The notes: generated by a model not told the origin, from the sequence alone. A DNA stretch of 64,000 nucleotides from Phycisphaerales bacterium (GCA_029260575.1 JAJDDB010000016.1:1-64000), one strand, 5' to 3'; positions 1 to 8,433 are shown, numbered from the stretch's first letter. Program-made: numbers and translations.

Positions 1-137
1 TCAGCGTCGTAATGAGTGTTGCCGCGGTACGGCTCGGCCGGTTCACCGGCCGGTGTGGCGCTGGATGAAAGCCAACGCTGAGGATTGTTGTTGTGCGATG
101 GCAGCGATGCGCTATCGTCAAAGCGGGAGAACGCGCA

Positions 138-311
138 ATGCTGACCAACGCCGGCCTGACGATGGACGATTGGGACGACTTTCAGGACACGATGATGGAT
201 AGTCAGGTTTCGCAGAAGACCAAAGCCAACTGGAATTGCTGGATGACCAACTATCTTTCAGACTGCACGATCTGTCCGCCATGCCGCGGTGTTGATCCGT
301 TCCAGAACTGA
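138..311 (+). CDS. small hypothetical protein, acidic and Cys/Trp-containing
   Basis: This 57-residue ORF starts at ATG 138, with GGGAGA at 125-130 in Shine-Dalgarno position. A GTG at 93 in the same frame is an alternative start without a good binding site. The protein has an acidic N-terminal half and a C-terminal CTICPPC cluster. There is no signal peptide or membrane segment, and I recognise no family. A perfect hairpin begins 11 bases after the stop, which supports this being a transcribed gene end. Because it lies near the window edge, it could be the second gene of an upstream operon. Function unknown. Confidence 0.4.
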   Translation: MLTNAGLTMDDWDDFQDTMMDSQVSQKTKANWNCWMTNYLSDCTICPPCRGVDPFQN

Positions 312-322
312 TAAGGCAAAGA

Positions 323-352
323 GCTGATCTGCCGCCGGCGCGGCAGATCAGC
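323..352 (+). terminator. perfect 13-bp hairpin, terminator-like
   Basis: GCTGATCTGCCGC (323-335) and its exact reverse complement (340-352) are separated by a 4-base loop. The sequence after it is ATTTATGT, weakly T-rich, so this is a stem-loop terminator candidate without a classical U tract. It sits between the small ORF ending at 311 and the exported-protein gene starting at 405. Confidence 0.55.
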
Positions 353-404
353 ATTTATGTACAACGTCGATTCAACCCAAGGTCAAGTGAGAGAGATCGT
401 AGCC

Positions 405-1022
405 ATGTTGAAACACCTATTGCCTATTCTTTTTGTGCTCATTGCATCGTACCGGTCGGAAGCCGGGGTTACAGAGTTTGAAAACGAGCAGCGTCCGGAC
501 TTTTTTAGTGCGATAGGCGGCGAGCAGAACGTCTCGACTGTTGATTTCACGGGTTTCGATGATCTGACGCCTGTCACTGATCAATGGTCGCACCTTGGTG
601 TGGAGTTTTCTGGATTTGTTCTAACGAGCGGTTTCGACGACTTTATAAACCCCAATGACGGTTGGGGGGTATTCGCACAACCGGAAATCATCGTGGACTT
701 CGACCAGCCGATGCAATGGATTGCTGCGGATTTTCCGGGCACGCTGGGCATCGAACTCTTCAGCAATGATCAGTCGATTTATACATCGACCACACTTGCA
801 TCCGGCGGCACAGGCAACTTCGGCGGGCTGATCTCCGATCAACCGTTCGACCGGGCGCGGATCTTTGATCCGGCCGACAGCATCGTTGCGATCGACGACC
901 TGCACTTCGGCCCGCCGATTGCTGTCCCAACACCGGGAGCGTTGGGGGCGTTTGCACTGCTCATTCTGGTGCGGCACCGCCGACGGCGGTTTTCAACTGT
1001 GGTGCGTGATGGATGTTGCTGA
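405..1022 (+). CDS. exported protein with PEP-CTERM-like C-terminal sorting motif
   Basis: The 205-residue product begins with a hydrophobic signal peptide (MLKHLLPILFVLIASYRSEA). It ends with VPTPGALGAFALLILV followed by RHRRRR, the short motif, transmembrane segment and arginine cluster typical of exosortase-type sorting tails in planctomycetes. The middle region is beta-rich (VDFTGFDDL, VEFSGFVL, AIDDLHFG), resembling the generic extracellular domains that accompany such tails. ATG 405 is chosen over GTG 357 because it begins the signal peptide and has GAGAG about 9 bases upstream. The exported, membrane-anchored location is an inference; the substrate or role is unknown. No exosortase gene is in the window. 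Confidence 0.75.
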   Translation: MLKHLLPILFVLIASYRSEAGVTEFENEQRPDFFSAIGGEQNVSTVDFTGFDDLTPVTDQWSHLGVEFSGFVLTSGFDDFINPNDGWGVFAQPEIIVDFDQPMQWIAADFPGTLGIELFSNDQSIYTSTTLASGGTGNFGGLISDQPFDRARIFDPADSIVAIDDLHFGPPIAVPTPGALGAFALLILVRHRRRRFSTVVRDGCC

Positions 1023-1035
1023 ATGAGAGTTAGAT

Positions 1036-1074
1036 CCCGGCATCTGGAGATGCCGGGCTTTGGGAGATGCCGGG
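1036..1074. repeat. intergenic palindrome, family A
   Basis: CCCGGCATCT (1036-1045) and AGATGCCGGG (1048-1057) form a 10-bp stem with a GG loop, followed by CTTTGGGAGATGCCGGG. The same arrangement (CCC-arm, short GGA-type loop, complementary arm-GGG, then CTTTGGG) recurs near 2490 and 8324, and in weaker form near 40338, with different but still complementary arms. Confidence 0.7.
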
Positions 1075-1152
1075 AATTGAGTGGGGGGCGGCGGAATGGG
1101 GGAGTGGTACAATTTGCCTGATGTGATGCGGGAGCGAAGCAGGGGAATTGGT

Positions 1153-1659
1153 TTGAAACGATTGCGATACGGCGGAATGTGTGCGATGTGTTTGTGCGTT
1201 GCGTGGGTGGTGATACCTGGCTGCGCGCATGAATCGCATGATGATGCTGACACCGATGATGTTTCAGCAGATGAAACGTCCGAAGCGATTGCTGGCATCG
1301 GAAGTGAAACTGATTCGGCTCGGGCGAAGAAGAACGTAGCTGGGACTGATGCAGAGGTTGCGCTGGATGCGTATCTCGACGCTGCGGAGGATCTGAACCG
1401 CATGTACAGCCAGGTGTCCGATGCATTCAGCGCGAAGCAGATGACGCCGGGGATTCGCGATAACGTGCAGAAGCTCGTCGGACTGCGTGGCATTTTTGCG
1501 GGGCATGATGCAGATGACAAAACCGCAGCGATGCAGAAGTACGCAGCACGATGGGCAGCATTGCAAGAGAAGTTTGCGAGGGAGATTGCGCGAATTGAGC
1601 GCAATCCCGAGGTGGTGGGAATGATGGGGCAGTATCTTGCAACCCCGACACTTGAATGA
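1153..1659 (+). CDS. predicted lipoprotein, unknown function
   Basis: A 168-residue protein with a lipoprotein signal: basic start (KRLRYGG), hydrophobic stretch (MCLCVAWVVIPG) and lipobox IPGC with Cys24. I chose the TTG at 1153 because AGGGGAA lies 6-7 bases upstream and it places the signal peptide correctly. ATG 1126 and GTG 1081 in frame are alternatives. The mature part opens with an acidic, low-complexity linker (HESHDDADTDD) and continues as an alpha-helical region ending in a pattern such as AARWAALQEKFAREIARIE. No enzymatic motif is seen. Outer-membrane or periplasmic anchoring is inferred. Confidence 0.65.
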   Translation: MKRLRYGGMCAMCLCVAWVVIPGCAHESHDDADTDDVSADETSEAIAGIGSETDSARAKKNVAGTDAEVALDAYLDAAEDLNRMYSQVSDAFSAKQMTPGIRDNVQKLVGLRGIFAGHDADDKTAAMQKYAARWAALQEKFAREIARIERNPEVVGMMGQYLATPTLE

Positions 1660-1739
1660 ACAGCCGATAATCGGCTGCGGAGTCGTCAGAATCGGAATAT
1701 GTGCGCAGCTTCGCCTGCGTTTGGTGGTAGAATTCAGTC

Positions 1740-2096
1740 GTGCGCGACTTGGGACAAGATATCGAGAAACTTCGCAAGCATCGGTCGCCAGCCGAGCCTG
1801 ATCTGTCGATCGGTTCGCTGGTGGCGGAGCAGGCTCGATACGCGCAGCAGACCCGGGCGCAGTTGGGGCAGATGATTGATCTGTGGTTTCAGTTGGTGCC
1901 GACAGAGGTTCGCAATCACACTGCGATATTCGCGCTGCAGCGGGGCGTGCTGATGGTGGATGTGGATTCGGCATCGGTGCGGTATGAGCTGGATCGGTTG
2001 CTGCGGGGCGGGTTGAATGAAGCGCTGCGCAAGCATTTCCGAGGCACGCTTCGGCAGGTGAAGCTGCGGCTGGCGTCAAACAGCAACGAAAATTGA
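1740..2096 (+). CDS. dciA: DUF721 / DciA-family protein (putative replicative helicase loader or operator)
   Basis: The 118-residue protein matches the DUF721/DciA pattern: a helical start, a conserved Trp segment (MIDLWFQLVP), then RGVLMVDVDSASVRYELDRL and a terminal VKLRL strand. DciA proteins load or operate the replicative helicase DnaB in bacteria that lack DnaC or DnaI. The start is a GTG at 1740 with GGTGG upstream. The gene stands alone between a lipoprotein and a small membrane protein, so assignment rests on sequence pattern only. Confidence 0.75.
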   Translation: MRDLGQDIEKLRKHRSPAEPDLSIGSLVAEQARYAQQTRAQLGQMIDLWFQLVPTEVRNHTAIFALQRGVLMVDVDSASVRYELDRLLRGGLNEALRKHFRGTLRQVKLRLASNSNEN

Positions 2097-2213
2097 AACA
2101 ACGATCCTGCTTCGTGAAAAACAGGGGTGTCGCCTGATGGGCGAAGCGTGTACTGTTGTAGTATCACAGCACGCAGCAACGTTGCTGTGACGCGCAGCGG
2201 AGCCTTTGCACGC

Positions 2214-2432
2214 ATGGCTGAAGCACTTGAACAACGCAGGCAGGCACCTCGGCCGACGGTGTGGCGTCGACGGTTGCGGTGGGCGCTGATTGCGCTGTTT
2301 GCGTTTCTTGCATTCGAAGGTGTGCTCTTCGCGCTGGCGCTGCAGGGGCCGTGGCTGGTGCTGCTCGCGCCGGGTCTGGTGTGCGGGCTCAAGGCTGCGG
2401 AGACGTATCGCGACGCGCCTGCGAAACGGTGA
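2214..2432 (+). CDS. small two-helix membrane protein, hypothetical
   Basis: A 72-residue protein from ATG 2214; an in-frame GTG at 2127 is less likely because the extra 29 residues look non-coding. A basic N-terminus (RRQAPRPTVWRRRLR) precedes two hydrophobic segments, WALIALFAFLAFEGVLFALAL and GPWLVLLAPGLVCGL, suggesting a hairpin with both ends in the cytoplasm. I recognise no family. It follows dciA by 117 bases and may share its transcript. Confidence 0.5.
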   Translation: MAEALEQRRQAPRPTVWRRRLRWALIALFAFLAFEGVLFALALQGPWLVLLAPGLVCGLKAAETYRDAPAKR

Positions 2433-2457
2433 GGTGAGATGTAGTTGTGTGGGCAAT

Positions 2458-2520
2458 CCCAGCATTGGGAGATCCCAGCATTGGGAGATCCCAGCATCGG
2501 GAGATGCTGGGCTTTGGGAG
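2458..2520. repeat. three tandem 16-bp units plus palindrome, family A
   Basis: CCCAGCATTGGGAGAT occurs at 2458-2473 and 2474-2489, then as CCCAGCATCGGGAGAT at 2490-2505. The third unit forms a 9-bp stem: CCCAGCATC (2490-2498) with GATGCTGGG (2503-2511), loop GGGA, followed by CTTTGGGAG. It lies between the ends of two convergent genes and belongs to the same family as the palindrome at 1036. Confidence 0.8.
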
Positions 2521-2548
2521 GTGGTGCGAGTGCGCGCGGGCAATGCAG

Positions 2549-2926
2549 TCAGCGGGTGTGGAGCAGTTTTTCGGGGAGTGCCTGCGGCCTGCCGGTGCGA
2601 TCGAGACAGGCAAGCGTGGTGTGCGCGGTGGCAAGCAGTAATCCATCGCGCAGCAGGCGATAGCTGTGTTCGATCTTCACGTTGCCGATGGATTCGAGCG
2701 TTGTTTCAAGATGAAGCATGTCGTCGTAGCGCGCAGGTGCTTTGTACTGCACAGCAAGTTTGACGACAGCAAGCATATAGCCATCAGCTTCAAGATCGCG
2801 GTAGTTGAGACCGGCTTTGCGCAGCAGCTCGGTGCGCCCCATTTCGAACCAGACAGGGTAAGCGGTGTGATGAGCGACACCCATAGGGTCGCATTCGGCA
2901 TAGCGCACGCGGATTTCGAATTGCAT
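2549..2926 (-). CDS. acyl-CoA thioesterase, YbgC/4-hydroxybenzoyl-CoA thioesterase type
   Basis: The 125-residue product is a single hotdog domain. The N-terminal signature RYAECDPMGVAHHTAYPVWF carries the family's catalytic Asp (residue 13) and the following G-x-x-HH. Later segments (KLAVQYKAPARYDDML, NVKIEHSYRL) fit the hotdog strands. Such enzymes hydrolyse short-chain or aromatic acyl-CoA thioesters in the cytoplasm; YbgC members often sit near tol-pal genes, which are absent here. ATG 2926 begins exactly at the family N-terminus. Upstream in-frame codons to 3388 lie antisense over mnmE and are discarded. Confidence 0.9.
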   Translation of the reverse strand: MQFEIRVRYAECDPMGVAHHTAYPVWFEMGRTELLRKAGLNYRDLEADGYMLAVVKLAVQYKAPARYDDMLHLETTLESIGNVKIEHSYRLLRDGLLLATAHTTLACLDRTGRPQALPEKLLHTR

Positions 2927-3050
2927 GGATGCATGTAAACGCGGACAAGCCGAAACGTCAAAACGCCGGGATCGAAGTGCTTCACTACGGGGGGTTGCGG
3001 AGAGATGCCAGAAACCCGAAACAGACTGTTCTCTTTTCTCTGAATTGCGA

Positions 3051-4466
3051 CTATTTGCCGATGCAGAATTCTGAGAATATGTGGCCGAGGATGTCATCTG
3101 GGGTGACCCGGCCGGCGACGAGACCGAGTTGATCGAGGGCAGCACGCATGGCCGCAGCAACGAGTTCTGCGTCCGCGATGATTCGTTCATCGGAGTGTTC
3201 GAGAAGTTGAAGCGCATCTGCGAGGGCTTCATCTGCGGCGCGCAATGCCGCTTCATGGCGGGGCAGCAGCGCGACAGCATCAGCTGCGAGCGACACAGCG
3301 CGATCGGCAAGGCGGTCGATGATGATGCGGCGCAGATCATCGAGGCCGGCTTGCGTCGCGGCGCTGAGGCACACTGCGTTTTCATCATTGCAGTTGCCTG
3401 TATTGAGATCTGACTTGGTGCGCACGAGCACTTCGTTCGGCGCGAGCGGTTGTGTGAGAACTTCGTTCAGAGGAACGCATCGCAGCAGCAGATCGGCGCG
3501 AGCGCGGGCGTCAGCAGCGACGTTCTGCATGTGCTGATGCATCAATGATGATTCTGCATTTTCAATGCCGGCTATGTCGATGAGCAGCACTTCCAGATCG
3601 CCGCATGTGGTGGGAATGTGCAGCGGTTCTATGAGTACATCACGCGTCGTGCCGGCAACGTCCGAAACGACGGCGCGGGTTCTGCCCAGCAGGACATTGA
3701 AAAGCGTGGATTTCCCTGCATTTGGCGGGCCGGTGAGGACGATGCGAGGCGTTGCATCATACTGACCGAAGCCAATTGCGCGATCGAGTTGATTTGTGAT
3801 ACGTTCGCGCAAGCTGCGCAACTGGGCAAGCAGGTCGACAGTCGTGATTGCAACGACATCCTGCTCATCGGTGAAATCGATTCCCGCTTCGAGCAATGCA
3901 AGAGCGCGAGCAAGATCAGCGCAGAGCGTTGCTGCGAGTTGGCCAACGGAATCGTTCCGGAGGAATGCTGCAGCGCGGAGCTGCGCATCACTTTGAGCTG
4001 CGATGGTTGCTGCGACGCCTTCTGCCTGCGTGAGTGTAAGGCGATCGTTGAAGAACGCGCGGGCGGTAAATTCACCAGGCTCTGCGGTACGGATGTCGAG
4101 GTTATGCGCGCTGCCTTGTTCGATGATGTAATCGATGATGCGCTGCAGCAGTGCGGGATTGCCGGGCAGGAGAAATTCTGCGGAATGTTCGCTGGTGTAT
4201 GAATTCGGAGCGGGATAGTTGAGCAACAGCGCGGGGATTGTGTGTGTGTTGAGCTTGATTCGGGTTTTATAGATGCCGCGTGAACAGGGAATTGCCTCAC
4301 CCCCGGCGCCGCTTTCCGGCGCAGAGGCGAGCAGTACACGCAATAGTGCCAAGACATCGTTACCGCTGAGGCGAATGATGCCGCGCGGACTGCGGCCCGG
4401 CGGTGATGCGATGGCGATAATGGTTGCGGTTGTGTCCACAGCGTTGGAAGCCAAACAGCCAGACAT
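3051..4466 (-). CDS. mnmE: tRNA modification GTPase MnmE (TrmE)
   Basis: A 471-residue protein of normal family length. With MnmG it makes the 5-carboxymethylaminomethyl modification on U34 of certain tRNAs. Visible features: the formyl-folate domain start (TTATIIAIASPPGRSPRGIIRL), G1 GPPNAGKST, G2 TTRD, a G3 segment reading DIAG, a G4 segment reading TKSD, and the C-terminal catalytic FCIGK. G3 is usually DTAG and G4 usually NKxD. The start at ATG 4466 lies 16 bases after the yidC stop, so the two are probably co-transcribed, an arrangement common in bacteria. Confidence 0.95.
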   Translation of the reverse strand: MSGCLASNAVDTTATIIAIASPPGRSPRGIIRLSGNDVLALLRVLLASAPESGAGGEAIPCSRGIYKTRIKLNTHTIPALLLNYPAPNSYTSEHSAEFLLPGNPALLQRIIDYIIEQGSAHNLDIRTAEPGEFTARAFFNDRLTLTQAEGVAATIAAQSDAQLRAAAFLRNDSVGQLAATLCADLARALALLEAGIDFTDEQDVVAITTVDLLAQLRSLRERITNQLDRAIGFGQYDATPRIVLTGPPNAGKSTLFNVLLGRTRAVVSDVAGTTRDVLIEPLHIPTTCGDLEVLLIDIAGIENAESSLMHQHMQNVAADARARADLLLRCVPLNEVLTQPLAPNEVLVRTKSDLNTGNCNDENAVCLSAATQAGLDDLRRIIIDRLADRAVSLAADAVALLPRHEAALRAADEALADALQLLEHSDERIIADAELVAAAMRAALDQLGLVAGRVTPDDILGHIFSEFCIGK

Positions 4467-4482
4467 TTGACTGAAACGCGCG

Positions 4483-6855
4483 TTAGTTCTTCGGGCGTTT
4501 CTTGAATGACTTGGGTGGGCCCTGACGTTTCTTCTTGGCGCGCTGGATGGCTTCGGCAAACGCGCGGGCCTGCGGATCACGGGATTTCTTTTTCTTGCCC
4601 GCAGGCTTCTTCTTGGGGTCAATATCCATCTGATCGATGTGGGCGCGAATGTACTTGCTTTCGATGACGCCCAGCGTTGACGACGTCAGGATGTACAGGA
4701 TCAATCCGGACGGCGCGCTGTAGAGCACGACAGGCATGAAGACGACCATCATGACGCGCATGATCTTCTGCTGCTGAATCTGCTCTTTGGACATGTTCGG
4801 GCTCGGCGGGGGAGCCATGTATTTCTGCTGCACAAAGAATACAACGCCCATCAGCAGCGGAAGTACGTTGATCGAACTGATATCAAAGCGCAGGAAGATG
4901 AGCGTAAACGCTTTGGGGTCGGGCAGGATCGTGATGAAGCGATCAGGCGATGCAAGATCCGCCAGGAACTGCCAGTCGCCAAAGATCTGGAACAGGCCGT
5001 AGAAGGCTGGTTGTTGGCGCAGATCGAATGCGAAGTACAAACCGGCGTAGAGCGCGACCCAGATCGGGAACTGCAGGAACATCGGCAGGCAACCGAGAAT
5101 CTGTGCGGGACTGATATTGTTCTCGCGCCAGAGTTTGAGTTGTTCCTGCTGCAGTCGTTTGGGTTCGTTGGGGTATTTCTTCTGGAGTTTTTCCATTTCC
5201 GGCTTGAGCGCACCCATGCCCTTGGAAAAACGCTGCATGTTAATCTGCGATTTCTTGGTGATCGGGTGCAGCAGCGTGCGCACGAAGATCACGAGAATAA
5301 TGATGGCGATGCTCCAATCGGCAAGCACAAAATGCACCGCGCCGAGTATTGCAAGCAGCGCATGGGCGAGCCATTGGAACGTGCAGATCGCGCAAAACGT
5401 AGACATCTGGTACAGCACCAGCGCCTCGAGTTGCAACGCTTTGAAAGCATCGTTTGCTTCGAGCTGGTCCGGTTGCATCGGCCCGGCGTAGATGCCGAGG
5501 TCAAGATTCAACGACGAACCGACTGCTATGGTGCGCACCGGACTGTACAAGACAGTGAAGGTGATGCCATCTTCCTGATCACCTGCGTTTTCTGCCTGGT
5601 GGCGAATTTCCGCAATCGTGTCTTCGAGATTCAGAACGCCATTTTCGACCTGCTCAAACGTGGGATGCACCGCAACAGCGAAGTAGCGATTGGTTGATGC
5701 AAACCACGTAAGTTTGACGCCTTTCTTGATGGAGTCTTCGTTGGGCCAAATCGTTGAATATTCGCGGATGTCTTCGGGGCTTCGGCCGGGGTCGTCTGCT
5801 TTGTCTGCGCGCTTGAGCAGCGACCTGCGTTCAAAGATCTGATCGTTATCTTTGCCGAGGATAACCTTCGGGTTGTTAACGGGGTCGAGTTGATAAGCAG
5901 CGCGAAAACGTCGAATGTCGATGTACGGCGAGCGGTCGCGCGTGAGTTGGCCGGGGCCGTATTGAATCCAGCGAATGTCCAGCGATTGGCCGGACCGGTT
6001 GTCGAGTTTCTGTTCGAGTGAGATATCGCCATCCGGGCCGAGCACGTAATGCCGAGTGATCTTCAGAATCGTCTGGCCGGCCTCGTTGCGAATGACTGTT
6101 TCGAATCTCCCCGGCGCGGTTTGTGCCCATGCGCTGTTGCCATCAGGATCGTGCAGCAACATGACATTGATTGTGTTGCCATGAGCTGCAGTGATGCTGA
6201 TTGTGTGTGCTGCGAATGCCGGGACAACAAAGCCCTGCAGTGTGTCGGCTTTGGTGAGGACGAGTCGTTTTTCATCATCGGGAAGTGGCGGCGCCTGACC
6301 GGGCGGGGTGCCGGCTTCGACAGCGTCGTAATGTTTCTTAGCCTGCTTGGCTGCGAGCGCGGTAACCCAATGCTTTGCGGAAACGATCCGCTCGATGCCA
6401 GCACCGGTATTGGAGAATTCGACCTTGATCGTATGAGCATCCGGATCGAGCGAGCCAAGTGGGCCCGGCTGATCGGGGGCGGTTCCGCCATCGGGCATGG
6501 CTGCGTAGAGGCCAGCGAGATCGAGAAATTCATCTTCGTCGATGATGGCAGCAGTTTCGCCCGTGTTAGGCGCTGTTTCATCATCTTTCGACGCAGATAT
6601 ATCGCTATCACCGTCTGGATCGCCCGCAGCCACTGCACTATCCGGAGAATCTTCGGCGGTATTCTCGGACGTTGTTTCGGCTTCGTTGCGACTGTTGTCA
6701 GCGTCTGCTGCTGCGGTTTCTTCTTGCTGGGCAGCAGCCGGTTGGGGCGTTGTTGGCTGCGTCTTGCGTGGCGACAGAGCCACAGCGAGTACAACGCCCA
6801 GAGCAAGGACGAAGGTGACCAGCGGAATGATTATGCGCCTGGCGCGACGACTCAT
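4483..6855 (-). CDS. yidC: membrane protein insertase YidC
   Basis: A 790-residue YidC/Oxa1-type insertase, longer than the usual 550-600. It opens with basic residues and a transmembrane helix (RIIIPLVTFVLALGVVLAVAL). A long Ala/Glu/Asp-rich linker follows, then the periplasmic domain (residues about 110-480). The conserved insertase core comes next (WSIAIIILVIFVRTLLHPI, MGALKPEMEKLQKKYP, ILGCLPMFLQFPIWVALY). The tail is very basic (KKKPAGKKKK), suited to ribosome contact. I chose ATG 6855 because GGGA lies 9 bases upstream and it starts directly before TM1. In-frame starts at 6927 (ATG) and 7005 (GTG) are possible. It is followed by mnmE. Confidence 0.93.
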   Translation of the reverse strand: MSRRARRIIIPLVTFVLALGVVLAVALSPRKTQPTTPQPAAAQQEETAAADADNSRNEAETTSENTAEDSPDSAVAAGDPDGDSDISASKDDETAPNTGETAAIIDEDEFLDLAGLYAAMPDGGTAPDQPGPLGSLDPDAHTIKVEFSNTGAGIERIVSAKHWVTALAAKQAKKHYDAVEAGTPPGQAPPLPDDEKRLVLTKADTLQGFVVPAFAAHTISITAAHGNTINVMLLHDPDGNSAWAQTAPGRFETVIRNEAGQTILKITRHYVLGPDGDISLEQKLDNRSGQSLDIRWIQYGPGQLTRDRSPYIDIRRFRAAYQLDPVNNPKVILGKDNDQIFERRSLLKRADKADDPGRSPEDIREYSTIWPNEDSIKKGVKLTWFASTNRYFAVAVHPTFEQVENGVLNLEDTIAEIRHQAENAGDQEDGITFTVLYSPVRTIAVGSSLNLDLGIYAGPMQPDQLEANDAFKALQLEALVLYQMSTFCAICTFQWLAHALLAILGAVHFVLADWSIAIIILVIFVRTLLHPITKKSQINMQRFSKGMGALKPEMEKLQKKYPNEPKRLQQEQLKLWRENNISPAQILGCLPMFLQFPIWVALYAGLYFAFDLRQQPAFYGLFQIFGDWQFLADLASPDRFITILPDPKAFTLIFLRFDISSINVLPLLMGVVFFVQQKYMAPPPSPNMSKEQIQQQKIMRVMMVVFMPVVLYSAPSGLILYILTSSTLGVIESKYIRAHIDQMDIDPKKKPAGKKKKSRDPQARAFAEAIQRAKKKRQGPPKSFKKRPKN

Positions 6856-7164
6856 GGAGCGGATTCCCGGGGGTTTGGCAGGATCACCAGCGATAAAGCG
6901 ATGCACACGCGGTGTTGGACGAGGCATGGTATCGAAGAGTTGCTGGGTTGTCCGGTGCGGGGATTGCAGGGGGCGGTGAATCCCCCTGCAGATCCGGAGG
7001 CTCACGGGTTTGTTGTGATTCTGGAGTAAAGATCGCGGCGCGCGGCTTGATGTAGATGCGCCAGTTCGCTGCGTTCAGGGGCGGCTTCGGGGGTTTGTGG
7101 GCTGGAGTGGTGAACGTAAGAGATGCCCCTGGCGTATTGCTGGTTGACGGAAGGTGGTAAGCGT
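6856..7164. other. intergenic region upstream of yidC
   Basis: About 310 bases between the divergent yidC start and the frameshifted zinc-ribbon gene. It may contain the true N-terminus of YidC if the GTG at 7005 or ATG at 6927 is used. I see no RNA gene, repeat or convincing promoter in it. Confidence 0.4.
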
Positions 7165-7387
7165 ATGTGGTTCATACCCGGATGGGTTGGTCGACAAGCA
7201 CGAAGGCGCGGCGGATTGTGCCAACGGTGCAAATATGACCTGCGCGGTACTGCTTGAGCGTGATGGGATTCTGCGCTGCCCCGAGTGCGGGTTCGTGCAG
7301 CGGATTACCGGATTGTTAGGGGCGGTGCGTATCGCGCCGCGGGATCATGGGTGGATACAGCGGCGTGGCATGAATCGGGGTGCGTGA
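7165..7387 (+). pseudogene. zinc-ribbon protein interrupted by a one-base frameshift
   Basis: From ATG 7165, with AAGGTGG 7 bases upstream, the frame encodes MWFIPGWVGRQ...CQRCKYDLRGTA and then meets TGA. Removing one T from the GCTTGAG run at about 7252-7258 joins it to the second frame, giving ...RGTAERDGILRCPECGFVQRITG and continuing to the stop at 7387. The restored product carries both halves of the CxxCxYDLRG...RCPECG zinc ribbon seen in three intact genes of this window. The lesion is either a true mutation or a sequencing error. The role of this family is unknown. Confidence 0.7.
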
Positions 7388-7449
7388 TGCAGGCGCGTTG
7401 GTCCGCCCCTTCGCTGTGCTTTGGGGCGGCTTCGGAGGAGAAATCGCCG

Positions 7450-8211
7450 TTACCTGCCTTCGAGCAGGCGGTCGCCGAGCCAGTCGGTGAGCTCGGGGAT
7501 GGCGTGGATCTTGGAAACCACTGAGTCCACATCGTATTCCACGCGGTAGAACTCGACTTTACCTTCATCGTGATCAATCACCGCATAGCTGGCGCGTGGG
7601 TCGGAATCGCGCGGCTGGCCGACGGAACCCGGATTGATGATCGCCTTCTCGTGATCGTTGAAGGTGTAGTTGTCATCGAGATCATCGGGACGGTAGAAAT
7701 CCGGTTCATCGGTAAAAACGCCCGGCCAGTGTGTGTGGCCGACGAGCGCGTACCTTTCAACGCGGTCGAAAATCTGCTGCATCTTCACCGGGCTGTTGAT
7801 GGCATCTTCGGGGAAGAGATATTCGTTGATGGGTCGGCGTGGTGTGCCATGCACGCAGAGGAAGCTGTCGAACTGCACGCGAACACGCAGCCGGCCGAGG
7901 AACTCCCAACGAGCTCGGGCTTCCTCGGAATCGCCTTCAGCTTCGAACTGGGCGCGAGTCCAGTACGCAGCCTGTTCAGCGGCGACGTTGAAGTTGGTCG
8001 GTTCGTACAGTGCGCCGAAGTCATGGTTGCCCATGAGTGACCATTCGCATTTTTCTGCGATGAGGTCGACGCAGCGGACCGGGTCCGGGCCGTAGCCGAG
8101 GATATCACCGAGGCAGATGAAGCGATCGACGTTGCGCTGGCCGAGGTCTTCGAGGACGGCGGTGAGCGCTTCGAGGTTGGCGTGGACATCACTGAGTATG
8201 GCGGTACGCAC
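7450..8211 (-). CDS. metallophosphoesterase, YfcE/MJ0936-type phosphodiesterase
   Basis: The 253-residue protein has the full set of calcineurin-like phosphoesterase motifs in order: SDVHAN near the N-terminus, GDILGYGPDP, GNHD, VHGTPRRP, VGHTHWPG and NPGSVGQPR. These supply the ligands of a two-metal site that hydrolyses phosphodiesters. It is cytoplasmic, with no signal peptide. The true substrate cannot be read from sequence; homologues act on model phosphodiesters. ATG 8211 starts directly at the first beta strand. The gene is convergent with the frameshifted zinc-ribbon gene. Confidence 0.9.
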   Translation of the reverse strand: MRTAILSDVHANLEALTAVLEDLGQRNVDRFICLGDILGYGPDPVRCVDLIAEKCEWSLMGNHDFGALYEPTNFNVAAEQAAYWTRAQFEAEGDSEEARARWEFLGRLRVRVQFDSFLCVHGTPRRPINEYLFPEDAINSPVKMQQIFDRVERYALVGHTHWPGVFTDEPDFYRPDDLDDNYTFNDHEKAIINPGSVGQPRDSDPRASYAVIDHDEGKVEFYRVEYDVDSVVSKIHAIPELTDWLGDRLLEGR

Positions 8212-8323
8212 GGAAGTCTCCGATGCCGGGCAGTTTCCGGAAGTTCGGCGATGCTAGAGGGGCGGATGGGGGTCGTCAATGCACTTTGATCGCAGCTTGA
8301 AAGTCTGCGATGAACGGACGCAA

Positions 8324-8351
8324 TCCCGGGCACAGGAGTGCCCGGGCTTTG
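8324..8351. repeat. intergenic palindrome, family A
   Basis: CCCGGGCAC (8324-8332) pairs with GTGCCCGGG (8337-8345) around an AGGA loop and is followed by CTTTGGGCG. The arms differ from those at 1036 and 2490, but the loop and the trailing CTTTGGG are kept. It lies between the divergent phosphodiesterase and lpd genes. Confidence 0.7.
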
Positions 8352-8433
8352 GGCGCGACGTCGCTGACACCGGGGTTCGGCTACAATCCCCGTCCATTTT
8401 GTTTCATGACACCGACCGGAAGGACTTTTTTCC

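Noticed and set aside
2458-2505. CRISPR-like array
   Set aside because: Three 16-bp units are directly adjacent with no spacers and no cas gene is present; they are tandem palindrome units.
4294-4328. palindrome GCCTC...CGCCG-CTTTC-CGGCG...GAGGC within mnmE as a second in-gene insertion
   Set aside because: The MnmE segment there is close to normal length compared with the family as I know it, so an insertion is not supported.
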